Assembly: GCF_041103235.1 (NCBI RefSeq)
Contig: NZ_JBGCUN010000001.1
Location: 2,728,001 to 2,792,000 of the forward strand
DNA: 64,000 nt
Direction: 5' to 3'
DNA from: Yoonia sp. R2331
GTDB lineage: Bacteria > Pseudomonadota > Alphaproteobacteria > Rhodobacterales > Rhodobacteraceae
In this document: positions 17,872-26,701 of the stretch, piece by piece
Layout: every line of letters begins with the position of its first letter
How positions within the stretch are numbered: the first letter of the stretch is position 1
Notes under the pieces: generated by a model
Databases searched by the model: none
What the model saw: the letters and a program-made list of their open reading frames with translations, nothing else
What the model was told of the DNA's origin: nothing
Translations under genes and position numbers: made by a program

Positions 17872-18330
17872 ATGACCCGCCCTATCCGCCTTGCCACACG
17901 CGCGCTCATCATGCGCCACAACCGATTGCTTCTGGTCAACGCATATCGGGGCAGCGGAGAGTTGTGGTGCGCGCCCGGCGGTGGTGCTGAGCCGCATCAT
18001 AGCCTGCCAGACAACCTGATCCGCGAAGTCATGGAAGAAACCGGGCTGACCATCACCGTCGGCTCCGTCGCTTTGGTCAATGAATTTCACGACCCCGACG
18101 GCAGCTTTCATCAGGTCGACATCTATTTTCACTGCACGGTCACTGACGGGGACATCAGCGCCAGCCACGTCGATCCCGAAGGGGTGGTGAACCAACACCG
18201 CTGGGTCACCCGGTCTGAACTGTCCGCGCTGCGCGTGAAGCCCGACAGCCTTGCTGCGGTTGCATGGGGCGATCCTTCGGCACCACTCTACGATCCGCTT
18301 GAACCTATCGTGCGGCTGGCTGACCTTTGA
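17872..18330 (+). CDS. Nudix-domain protein with altered Nudix box
   Basis: The product has 152 residues in the Nudix fold. The box runs from G37 to L59 and keeps REVMEETGL (51-59), which supplies the main metal-binding glutamates. The conserved Glu expected six residues after the box Gly is replaced by H43 (PHHS), so hydrolysis may be slowed or the substrate range changed. Family members hydrolyse nucleoside diphosphates linked to another group. The start is unsure: 17860 and 17836 are in-frame alternatives and no strong SD is seen. It ends 26 bases inside the convergent EamA gene. Confidence 0.82.
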   Translation: MTRPIRLATRALIMRHNRLLLVNAYRGSGELWCAPGGGAEPHHSLPDNLIREVMEETGLTITVGSVALVNEFHDPDGSFHQVDIYFHCTVTDGDISASHVDPEGVVNQHRWVTRSELSALRVKPDSLAAVAWGDPSAPLYDPLEPIVRLADL

Positions 18331-19147
18331 TCAGCGACAGCGCGATTCCACCCAGTACCAATCCGCCAGAAGCAGTGATTTTCAGGGTCAGCGGCTCCGC
18401 CAGAAAGACGATCCCGCCGAGCACCGCAATCACCGGCACCGAAAGCTGAATGATTGCCGCCAGCGTTGTCGGTAGCGCGGGCAAAACCCGATACCACAGC
18501 GCATATCCCAAGCCAGAGGTCACAGCACCGGCCACTATCGCCGTCACAACCCCCATCAGTGACCAGCCCGGCCCGGCCCAGATCAACCCGGGCAAGACCA
18601 GCGGTACACACAAGACAAAGTTGGCAGCCGTCCCCGACAAGGCATCCCGCTCGCTTTGACCCAAGAGCGTGTAAGCGGCCCATGCCGCCCCTGCCACTGC
18701 CATGCTGAACGCACCCGCAATCGGCACCTGCACGGTCCCCGCGGGCCACAGCAGCAAGACCAACCCGCCAAAGGCAACCCCCGCCCCGATCCAGCGCATC
18801 GCCGGCACACCCTGCCCGCGCCAGAGCGCGAAGCCAAACATGACCAATTGCACAACCGCAAACAGGATCAACGCGCCCAAACCCGCACCCAAAGTCAGAT
18901 AGGCCCAGGAAAAACCCAGCATATAGATTGCCAGCGATGCCGCCCCGCCCCAGCGTGGCCATCCGCTAAGTTGCAATCCCCCGCGGCGCAAGCTGACAAG
19001 CACAAAAAGCGTCACCGCCCCGGCCAGCACCCGCACCACCGCAAAGCCCATCGGATCCATACCCAACTGCCCGACTCCCAAACGGTTCAAAACGGAATTG
19101 CCCGCAAAAGCGCACATTGTCAGGGTCACAAGAAGAAATAGCTTCAT
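18305..19147 (-). CDS. EamA-family (drug/metabolite) transporter
   Basis: The product has 280 residues with about ten hydrophobic helices arranged as two five-helix repeats, the DMT/EamA layout. Such inner-membrane carriers export or import amino acids, nucleotides or other small metabolites. The second repeat carries the typical ending SVPVIAVLGGIVFLAEPLT. Its 3' end overlaps the convergent Nudix gene by 26 bases, which leaves no room for separate terminators. The cargo cannot be inferred. Confidence 0.88.
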   Translation of the reverse strand: MKLFLLVTLTMCAFAGNSVLNRLGVGQLGMDPMGFAVVRVLAGAVTLFVLVSLRRGGLQLSGWPRWGGAASLAIYMLGFSWAYLTLGAGLGALILFAVVQLVMFGFALWRGQGVPAMRWIGAGVAFGGLVLLLWPAGTVQVPIAGAFSMAVAGAAWAAYTLLGQSERDALSGTAANFVLCVPLVLPGLIWAGPGWSLMGVVTAIVAGAVTSGLGYALWYRVLPALPTTLAAIIQLSVPVIAVLGGIVFLAEPLTLKITASGGLVLGGIALSLIKGQPAAR

Positions 19148-19189
19148 GCGTCATGCCTGCGGCAAAACCGCAAGCTGTGCAATCGGCAA

Positions 19190-19333
19190 TCAGTCCACCA
19201 ACGGCAGCGTGATCCCTGCGGCATAAGCGGCGGCGATCGCACTGTCTTCGGCCACGTCGCGTTCTGAGGCCCGTGGCGCAATGATGTCCAGGGCTGCGTC
19301 AAATTGGGTGTCGTTGATTTTTGCGAATGTCAT
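19190..19333 (-). CDS. 47-residue acidic protein downstream of the amidinotransferase gene
   Basis: The frame has 48 codons and starts at an ATG preceded by GGAGG at 8 bases, one of the best ribosome sites in the window. The product begins MTFAKINDTQFDAALD and ends AGITLPLVD, with many Ala, Asp and Glu. It is soluble with no Cys. It follows the amidinotransferase gene by 70 bases in the same direction, so a shared transcript is likely. I do not recognise the family. It could be a small accessory subunit or a separate conserved peptide. Confidence 0.6.
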   Translation of the reverse strand: MTFAKINDTQFDAALDIIAPRASERDVAEDSAIAAAYAAGITLPLVD

Positions 19334-19403
19334 TGGTTCGTCCTCCTGCAATCAGGATGACAAATCACGCATCACTTTTGGCGGTGTCGTTTCCGATGCG
19401 ATA

Positions 19404-20519
19404 TCAGGCAGAAAGCGACGGGAAATAGTCCTCGCAACCACCTTCGCGATAGACGTCCGCCGTGCAGCAATGCAGCCCCCCGCCAAAGGCATAGGCATCC
19501 CGCAGCTCGACCGGAACAACTTCCATTCCCAGCTTGTCCATCTGTTCCATCTGATAGACCTCGGAAGCCTCAACGCAAACCGTCTTGGGGTCCAGCACCA
19601 GCACATTCATCGACAACCAGGTCGAGGAATAGCACAGCGGCGGGGGCGTGTTATGCGCAGGCTGTGCTGCGTCCACGATCTCCCAATCGTTGTCACTGAA
19701 CATTGCGCGCTGATCATCAGGCAACCGGCGCTGGGGGTTGTTCAGGATCAAACCGGGCCGCAGTGGGGTAAAGGTCGCGTCGATGTGGATCGGATAGGGG
19801 TCACCGGGGAAGTTCACCGTATGCACACGGTGGTCGGGGTAATGCCGCCGCAACCAATCGATCCCGCGCAAATTGGTCGTGAACCCGTGCTGCACCACCA
19901 GATCGCGACCAAACCGCAGCACGTCGGCGGCATCAAAAAGCGGCTCTTCCTCGGTTGTGACAAAGAACTTCTCTGCCGCCCACTCCAGCCGCTTTTGCAC
20001 GCCGATTTTGTCCGACAGATAGTCGGGATGATAATCGGCATCCGTCAGGCGTGGCTTGGGGGCTGCTTCGTGGCGAAAGTTGGGGTCTTCTTCCCAATAC
20101 CGCTGCATCAGGGGCCGGTAGTTGAGGTATTCAAACCAGCGGCAGCGATAAGACATCGTTGCCTCAAGGATTTCTGAACCAACCGTCAACAGCACGTCGC
20201 GCGGCGGCATACAGCCAAACTGGCTGTCAGTGTGGAAATCGGGCGTGGTGACCGGCTTGGAATGGTCGATACTGTCTGGACGATCCACCCTGATCCCACG
20301 CTTGCGTAGCAGGTCGGCAAAGTTGTCCAACAGTTCATTCGCGCGGTCGATGGTTTCCTGCGGGCGACGGCCCCACTGGCCGCGCATATCGCTGTCCTCG
20401 GGCACCTTGGCGTCAAGCGCCGGTTCTTCGGGCGGGATATGACAATCATCGGCCCGCCCCACGATCACATGGCGCAGCGGGTCCCACTCGTTCCACGAAT
20501 TGACGACGGTCTTTGCCAT
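19404..20519 (-). CDS. Glycine amidinotransferase-like enzyme
   Basis: The product has 371 residues. It resembles L-arginine:glycine amidinotransferase, which transfers the amidino group of arginine to glycine to form guanidinoacetate. The catalytic set is present: D199 in DAADVLRFG, H245 in YPIHIDATF and C351 in GGGLHCCTADV. The vertebrate enzyme is near 420 residues, so this is a compact version. The amino acceptor may differ from glycine. The ATG at 20519 has GGAGG 7 bases upstream. No methyltransferase for creatine is nearby. Osmolyte or guanidino-compound synthesis is a fair guess. Confidence 0.85.
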   Translation of the reverse strand: MAKTVVNSWNEWDPLRHVIVGRADDCHIPPEEPALDAKVPEDSDMRGQWGRRPQETIDRANELLDNFADLLRKRGIRVDRPDSIDHSKPVTTPDFHTDSQFGCMPPRDVLLTVGSEILEATMSYRCRWFEYLNYRPLMQRYWEEDPNFRHEAAPKPRLTDADYHPDYLSDKIGVQKRLEWAAEKFFVTTEEEPLFDAADVLRFGRDLVVQHGFTTNLRGIDWLRRHYPDHRVHTVNFPGDPYPIHIDATFTPLRPGLILNNPQRRLPDDQRAMFSDNDWEIVDAAQPAHNTPPPLCYSSTWLSMNVLVLDPKTVCVEASEVYQMEQMDKLGMEVVPVELRDAYAFGGGLHCCTADVYREGGCEDYFPSLSA

Positions 20520-20606
20520 GCGGCTTCCTCCCAAAAAACCAACGGGCGATTGGTACGGCCAGCCATGCAGTGACACAAGCCCGAATCGAGAGGCCAGAAA
20601 CGCGCA

Positions 20607-20630
20607 GGGCGGCCCCTTTCAGGACCGCCC
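20607..20630 (-). terminator. Hairpin after DUF1127
   Basis: GGGCGG pairs with CCGCCC, with an inner CC/GG pair, 27 bases past the DUF1127 stop. It lacks a T tract, so it may stabilise the 3' end rather than terminate. Confidence 0.45.
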
Positions 20631-20656
20631 CACTTATCACCGATAGTAAACGCGCC

Positions 20657-20869
20657 TTAGTCGGCAGAAACCATCTTACGGGCGTAGGCCGGAATGTCGG
20701 CATAGGTGATGCCGATACGTTCCAATTCTACCGCCGACATTTGGCTCAACACGGATTCCATCCGTGCAACCTGCATCGCCAGCAAAGCGCGCGACAGGGT
20801 TGCGCGCAGGCCTGCAAAGCTCCAGCCCCGGTTCATTTCTTCGAGTGTATGCGTCGCAAGATATGCCAT
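20657..20869 (-). CDS. DUF1127 (YjiS-like) small protein
   Basis: The product has 70 residues. The C-terminal half carries the DUF1127 pattern ELERIGITYADIPAYARKMV. In alphaproteobacteria short members of this family are linked to RNA turnover and phosphate or carbon uptake under stress. The start follows AAAGGA by 8 bases, and a heat-shock-like promoter lies at 20927-20954. It is adjacent to groESL but ends in its own hairpin and has its own promoter, so it is a separate unit. Confidence 0.85.
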   Translation of the reverse strand: MAYLATHTLEEMNRGWSFAGLRATLSRALLAMQVARMESVLSQMSAVELERIGITYADIPAYARKMVSAD

Positions 20870-20926
20870 GTCATACGTCCTTTCTGTGGTGGCGATGGGA
20901 GGATCGCCTTTAAATCTGCCACAAAC

Positions 20927-20954
20927 ATATGGGGCAATGCTGCACCTGCACAAT
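20927..20954 (-). promoter_or_regulatory. RpoH-like promoter of the DUF1127 gene
   Basis: On the minus strand ATTG, 17 bases, then CCCATAT followed by GTTTG. This matches the heat-shock pattern CTTG-N17/18-CYTATNT closely in the downstream half. Confidence 0.45.
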
Positions 20955-21022
20955 GAACAGTCCAGCAAGCCCGCTATGCAAAAAGGGAATGGTTTCGCAG
21001 GGTTAACTGGTCAAAACGCACG

Positions 21023-21053
21023 AAAAAGGGGCGGCTCCCTTTGGAACCGCCCC
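21023..21053 (-). terminator. Terminator of groESL
   Basis: CCGCCCC-type arms of 7 bp, with a further 3-bp inner stem, are followed on the minus strand by TTTTT. It lies 38 bases past the groEL stop. Confidence 0.85.
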
Positions 21054-21090
21054 CAATTTTGATCGGCTAAGTGATTAGCCTGCGACCTGA

Positions 21091-22737
<1,647 letters not shown>

Positions 22738-22782
22738 TTAGCTCCTTGAATTTGAATTTCGTTGGGATTGGACGAACCGGGC

Positions 22783-23067
22783 TTACATGATGCCCAGAAT
22801 GTCGCTTTCCTTCATGATCAACAGGTCTTCGCCGTCGATCTTGACTTCGGTGCCGGACCACTTGCCAAACAGGACCTTGTCGCCTGCTTTGACATCCATT
22901 GGGATCAGCTCTCCGCTGTCCTTGCGGGCACCGGCGCCACAAGACACGATTTCGCCCTCTGCAGGCTTTTCCTTGGCGCTGTCAGGAATGATCAGACCGC
23001 CAGAGGTCTTTTCGTCGCTTTCGATGCGGCGGACCAGAACACGGTCGTGAAGTGGTGTGAATGCCAT
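22783..23067 (-). CDS. groES: Co-chaperonin GroES
   Basis: The product has 94 residues. It starts [14 protein letters not shown] and carries the mobile-loop region [14 protein letters not shown], which contacts GroEL. Seven subunits cap the chaperonin. The ATG at 23067 is preceded by AAGGGA, whereas a longer frame from 23109 would run into the CIRCE element, so the short start is right. It is the first gene of the operon. Confidence 0.97.
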   Translation of the reverse strand: MAFTPLHDRVLVRRIESDEKTSGGLIIPDSAKEKPAEGEIVSCGAGARKDSGELIPMDVKAGDKVLFGKWSGTEVKIDGEDLLIMKESDILGIM

Positions 23068-23102
23068 CTTTTGAACTTCCCTTGGTTCAGTTTCAACTCC
23101 CG

Positions 23103-23129
23103 TTAGCACTCAACCCAGTCGAGTGATAA
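23103..23129 (-). promoter_or_regulatory. CIRCE operator (HrcA site) of groESL
   Basis: TTAGCACTC-N9-GAGTGATAA differs from the consensus TTAGCACTC-N9-GAGTGCTAA at one base. HrcA binds this element and represses groESL until heat shock. It lies 36 bases upstream of groES, just downstream of the promoter. Confidence 0.95.
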
Positions 23130-23136
23130 CGGGAGG

Positions 23137-23166
23137 TAATTAGGGATCGTCGCCTTGGCTGTCAAC
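23137..23166 (-). promoter_or_regulatory. groESL promoter, possibly dual sigma-70/RpoH
   Basis: On the minus strand TTGACA (23165-23160), 17 bases, then TAATTA (23142-23137) gives a sigma-70-type promoter. The same DNA also reads GTTG-N17-CCCTAAT, the heat-shock arrangement seen at other chaperone genes here. CIRCE follows immediately. Confidence 0.7.
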
Positions 23167-23220
23167 ACGCGCCGCGCTGCAATTTGCACGAATCTGTGGA
23201 TCAGCTCATTCGCCCCTACA

Positions 23221-23286
23221 TGAACATTGTTCAATTTCATGTTGACTTGCGCAGCGGTGGCTTCTAAATGTTTTGAACATTGTTCA
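23221..23286. repeat. Two identical palindromic operators, TGAACATTGTTCA
   Basis: The 13-bp palindrome occurs at 23221-23233 and 23274-23286. The copies are 53 bp apart, about five helical turns, so both face the same side of the DNA. They bracket the promoter of the small lipoprotein gene. The TGAAC-N3-GTTCA form resembles TetR-family operators. No regulator gene is nearby. Confidence 0.6.
23242..23270 (+). promoter_or_regulatory. Putative promoter between the twin operators
   Basis: TTGACT, 17 bases, then TAAATG. The start point would fall in the second palindrome, an arrangement typical of repression. Confidence 0.4.
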
Positions 23287-23302
23287 TGAATGAGGTTCAA
23301 TT

Positions 23303-23602
23303 ATGTATCGCACTTTCGTATCGCTGACCGTATTGGGGCTGGCCACCGCATGTGTGGCCCCCAGCACCCACCATTCGGGCGCTGCCGTGAACCATAGCGC
23401 TGCTGCCAGCGCCCATAGTGCTGCGGCGGGTGTTACCGGTGTCTCCTCTGTTGCCGCCGTGCCGCTGATCGCCAGTGGTTCGGGAATGGTCGTGTCCGGG
23501 GCTGCCCTTGCCGAAAGCGGTAGCGCTGCGGTTCAGACCGGCCAAGCCCTTGCAACGCACACGCCCGCTGTCGCCCACGACGGCCCGCCTACCCTGAACT
23601 GA
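23303..23602 (+). CDS. Small Ala/Ser-rich lipoprotein
   Basis: The product has 99 residues. It has a signal with lipobox LATAC (C17), then a low-complexity body rich in Ala, Ser, His, Gly and Val. A hydrophobic stretch lies around 50-75 (VAAVPLIASGSGMVVSG). It is probably an envelope lipoprotein of unknown role. It precedes the DUF2145 gene by 12 bases in the same direction, so the two form one unit controlled by the operators at 23221-23286. I do not recognise a family. The composition makes homology hard to judge. Confidence 0.75.
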   Translation: MYRTFVSLTVLGLATACVAPSTHHSGAAVNHSAAASAHSAAAGVTGVSSVAAVPLIASGSGMVVSGAALAESGSAAVQTGQALATHTPAVAHDGPPTLN

Positions 23603-23614
23603 AAGGGCCAATAG

Positions 23615-24415
23615 ATGTCACGTATCCTGTCACTGGTTTGCGCCGCTTGCGTCGCGATCTTCCCCATGGCCACCCACGCGGGCAGCAGTAACGCCAGCCA
23701 ATCGGTCCTGCCCGCCGCAGATGTCGCGGCCTTTTCAGATCAAGTGCAGCAGGATCTGGCTGCGCGCGGTGTGCAGGTGGCAATTGTCGCGCGCATGGGG
23801 CGCGATCCGGACACGCTTCCTGATGGCATCACCTATACCCACCTTGGGTTTTGGGTCTACTCCACGATCAGCACCGCAGATGGCAGCACCGGCACGGGTT
23901 ACCGTGTCTTCAACCTCTATCAGCGCAACGGCGACCGAACCACCAGCGATCTGGTGCAGGACAGTCCCGCCGATTTCTTCGCCGGGGCCAAGCGTCTTGA
24001 CGCAGGCATCATTATCCCCGACCCCAGATTGCAGCGCCGACTTTTGTCCGTCATCCAAAGCCCGACATATGCCGCACTCCACAATCCGCGTTATTCCGTG
24101 CTTGCCAACCCGGCCAACGACCAATTCCAGAACTGCACCGAACACACGCTGAATGTCCTGATGGCCGCCCTTTATGACACGTCGAACAAGGCGCGGATCA
24201 AGGCCAATATCGCCGCGCACTTCACCGCGCAACCTATTGAGATCGACGGGTTGCAGCGCGCGCTGGCCCCTACCCTCAGTCAGGCACTGACCACGGCCGA
24301 TCACGGCGAACAGGTTGCCACCGCAACCTTCGGGTCGGTTGCCCGCTTTATGGCACAGCATGGATTGGCCCTGCAGACCTACCGCATCACGCCCGGTGGT
24401 GCCGTCAGGTACTAG
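23615..24415 (+). CDS. DUF2145 family exported protein
   Basis: The product has 266 residues with a signal peptide ending near ATHAGS (about residue 23). The family pattern is seen in VAIVARMGRDPDTLPDGITYTHLGFWVYS and YRVFNLYQ. C173 lies in FQNCTEH, close to the conserved His, so a permuted NlpC/P60-like Cys-His site is possible, but this is inference. DUF2145 has no established function. It lies in one operon with the small lipoprotein before it, suggesting joint work in the envelope. Confidence 0.8.
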   Translation: MSRILSLVCAACVAIFPMATHAGSSNASQSVLPAADVAAFSDQVQQDLAARGVQVAIVARMGRDPDTLPDGITYTHLGFWVYSTISTADGSTGTGYRVFNLYQRNGDRTTSDLVQDSPADFFAGAKRLDAGIIIPDPRLQRRLLSVIQSPTYAALHNPRYSVLANPANDQFQNCTEHTLNVLMAALYDTSNKARIKANIAAHFTAQPIEIDGLQRALAPTLSQALTTADHGEQVATATFGSVARFMAQHGLALQTYRITPGGAVRY

Positions 24416-24532
24416 GCCAGCGGCAAAGATGTCGCACAAAATCAATCTTGCCGGAAAAACTGCTTGGTCCACACGCAGTCAACGGGTTATTTGAACCCAC
24501 TGACACCGCGAATCGTCGCTAAGGAGAATGCA

Positions 24533-24568
24533 ATGCACCCAATGGAGCCAAATACCACCTGCTGGTAG
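24533..24568 (+). CDS. Possible 11-residue leader or micro-ORF
   Basis: MHPMEPNTTCW is encoded by 12 codons behind a strong AAGGAG with 6-base spacing. It lies in the 233-base gap between the DUF2145 gene and the next small ORF. Nothing else supports translation. It could be a leader peptide or chance. Confidence 0.25.
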   Translation: MHPMEPNTTCW

Positions 24569-24648
24569 CGCCCCTGCATTGCTGTGCGCGCTGACCAAGC
24601 CGCACACCACCCTTTCCAAATCTGCACGACATTCGAGGACCTTGTCCC

Positions 24649-24942
24649 ATGCATCCGCCGTTTATGTTTACCGACCACAAGGTCGACCCTGACTTTCATA
24701 CGCCAAAGCAGCGCGTCAAACGCACGCGGCCTGCGCGGCTTGATCTATCGCCCGCGCCAGGCTGGCCACCGGTGCCACTTGTGGTGCCAACTGCGCTGCC
24801 TTCGTCCCCGACAGGTGTGCCATTTGCTCCCGGTTTCCGCCTTCAGGTTGTCCCGCCGCCACGCGCCACGTGGCGCGACTGGTTTGGCCGGTTCCTCATC
24901 CGGGTCGGGCAACGTATGATCCTGCAAAACCGTCCGGGCTGA
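24649..24942 (+). CDS. Small Pro/Arg-rich hypothetical protein
   Basis: The product has 97 residues. The first 70 are Pro-rich and probably disordered. The end, ATWRDWFGRFLIRVGQRMIL, could form an amphipathic helix that lies on a membrane. GAGGA is 9 bases before the ATG. It sits 32 bases upstream of the TraB/GumN gene in the same direction. I recognise no family. A non-coding reading is possible because low-complexity GC-rich frames stay open easily. Confidence 0.5.
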   Translation: MHPPFMFTDHKVDPDFHTPKQRVKRTRPARLDLSPAPGWPPVPLVVPTALPSSPTGVPFAPGFRLQVVPPPRATWRDWFGRFLIRVGQRMILQNRPG

Positions 24943-24974
24943 TCCCTGCCCGGACGGCCCAACAGGAGAATGTG

Positions 24975-25970
24975 ATGTACCGCTTTCTGGCAGCCATGAT
25001 GGTCGCACTCTGGCCGCTGCAGGTCGCCGCTTTGTGCGAAGGCACCGACTATGTGGAAGCACTCTCAGCTGCGGAACGTGCCGGGATTGACGCGGTTGTC
25101 GCCGACACACCTTTTGCAACCGGCCTTGTCTGGCAGGCCACGCGGGATGACAAGACGCTGCATGTCATTGGCACGATGCATATTTTCGACCCGCGCCTTG
25201 GCCCAATTGTCTTGCGGACCGCACCTCTGGTCGAAGCCGCTGATCTTTTGCTCGTCGAAGCTGGCCCCGAGGAAGAGACGCAGATGACCTCTGCCATGCA
25301 ACGCGATCCGGGGCTGATTTTCATCACTGATGGCCCCACCCTGCCCGAACAGTTGCCCGAAGAAGCCTGGCAATCACTGGCCGATGCCGCCAACGCCCGT
25401 CAAATCCCGGCATTCATGGCCGCAAAGATGCAGCCCTGGTATCTCGCGCAGGCGCTCGCAATTCCAGCCTGCACTATGCCCGATCTCGCCTCTGGCGCAC
25501 GCGGCTTGGATCATATGCTGATCGACGTGGCACTGGATGCGAACGTCCCCATTGCCGCGGTCGAGGATTGGGACACGCTCTTCACCATCATGCGCGAAGG
25601 CAGCACCGAAGAGCAGCTGGAAATGCTACAAATGGGCCTCGTCCCGCCAGAGGTTCAAACCTCTCTCTTTGTCTCCATGCTCAACAGCTACTTTGCCGAA
25701 GACGTCGTCACCATCTGGGAAGCTTCGCGGCTCTCGACCAAGGATATTCCCGCGATGGATCCCGCCCGCGCTGACGCGCTTTTTGCAGATGCTGAACAAA
25801 AGATTCTGCTGGACCGCAATCTGGCATGGATACCCCGGATTATGACTGCAACCGCTGCACATGACCGGGTCGTTGTCGCCGTGGGCGCGGCCCACCTGCC
25901 GGGGGAACAGGGCGTGCTGAACCTGCTGCAATCTGACGGCTGGACGCTGACTCGCTTGCGCGCTCGCTAG
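24975..25970 (+). CDS. TraB/GumN family protein
   Basis: The product has 331 residues. A signal peptide ends near ALCEG (about residue 20). The two family GxxH motifs are present: GTMH (66-69) near the start and GAAH in AVGAAHLPGEQGV near the end. Relatives of the TIKI metalloproteases share this layout, so a metal-dependent periplasmic hydrolase is plausible. The ATG at 24975 follows AGGAGA by 5 bases, so I rejected the longer frame. Its TAG stop shares CTAG with the convergent DUF2161 stop. Confidence 0.85.
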   Translation: MYRFLAAMMVALWPLQVAALCEGTDYVEALSAAERAGIDAVVADTPFATGLVWQATRDDKTLHVIGTMHIFDPRLGPIVLRTAPLVEAADLLLVEAGPEEETQMTSAMQRDPGLIFITDGPTLPEQLPEEAWQSLADAANARQIPAFMAAKMQPWYLAQALAIPACTMPDLASGARGLDHMLIDVALDANVPIAAVEDWDTLFTIMREGSTEEQLEMLQMGLVPPEVQTSLFVSMLNSYFAEDVVTIWEASRLSTKDIPAMDPARADALFADAEQKILLDRNLAWIPRIMTATAAHDRVVVAVGAAHLPGEQGVLNLLQSDGWTLTRLRAR

Positions 25971-26629
25971 ACGTCCGACCAGTCAGCCAACCCTTTCTCG
26001 CCTGCTTTGGTCAGGCCATAGACGCCCGTTTTGATACGCTTGAACCAGCCATAGTGATCGTCTGCCATAATCCGCGTGGCTTGTGGCACTTCGGTCCAGT
26101 CTTTGACGACCGACCCTTTTGAGGGGCCATGCACCGCCAGAAACCGCGCGCATTTCAGCGCGTCCTGCCGATACCCCGTCACCAACCCGTGGCGCGTGGC
26201 CCCGCCTGCATTGGGATCACCCTCTAGTCGGTCAAAGGCATTGCGTAACCGCGTGGCCTTTTTCTTTGACTTTCGCGCCGCATAGGGCCCCGGTTCGGCC
26301 AACACCTCGACAAATCCGTCCCGCGTTCGCACGGTCATCACCCCAAGGCCTGCACGCCGCGCCAGCTTAACGTTAGCTTTCAACGCCTTGGGCTGGCCAC
26401 CTGCCGGCACCGCCAGATAGACCAGATCGGTCACCCCCAGCCGCTCAATCCCCTGATGGAACAGCGCCAGCGAAAACCCCAGCTTCAGTTCCACCACCAA
26501 CAACGCATCGCCCCGGCAACCCACCACATCCGCCGCACCAACCTCTCCCTTCACGCTCCATCCCGCTCGGGTCAGATAGGCCTTGATCGGTGGATATAGA
26601 TCCGCCTCTTTCACCGTGGTTTTGCTCAT
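25967..26629 (-). CDS. DUF2161 family protein (PD-(D/E)XK-like)
   Basis: The product has 220 residues. The N-terminal half resembles the restriction-endonuclease fold, with D34 in GAADVVGC and E47-L-K49 in VVELKLG, the D...ExK catalytic pattern. The C-terminal half ends in a small winged-helix-like segment (MADDHYGWFKRIKTGVYGLTKAGEKGL). The family is annotated as a putative phosphodiesterase or nuclease without known biology. No methyltransferase is nearby. A longer frame to 26800 exists, but the chosen ATG gives the conserved N-terminus; the SD is poor. Confidence 0.8.
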   Translation of the reverse strand: MSKTTVKEADLYPPIKAYLTRAGWSVKGEVGAADVVGCRGDALLVVELKLGFSLALFHQGIERLGVTDLVYLAVPAGGQPKALKANVKLARRAGLGVMTVRTRDGFVEVLAEPGPYAARKSKKKATRLRNAFDRLEGDPNAGGATRHGLVTGYRQDALKCARFLAVHGPSKGSVVKDWTEVPQATRIMADDHYGWFKRIKTGVYGLTKAGEKGLADWSDV

Positions 26630-26701
26630 CCCGATGGTTGCCCCACACGACTTTTGAGACGATAGTCTGTTAACTTTTGCTCTCGAAGGACAGTGACAAC
26701 C

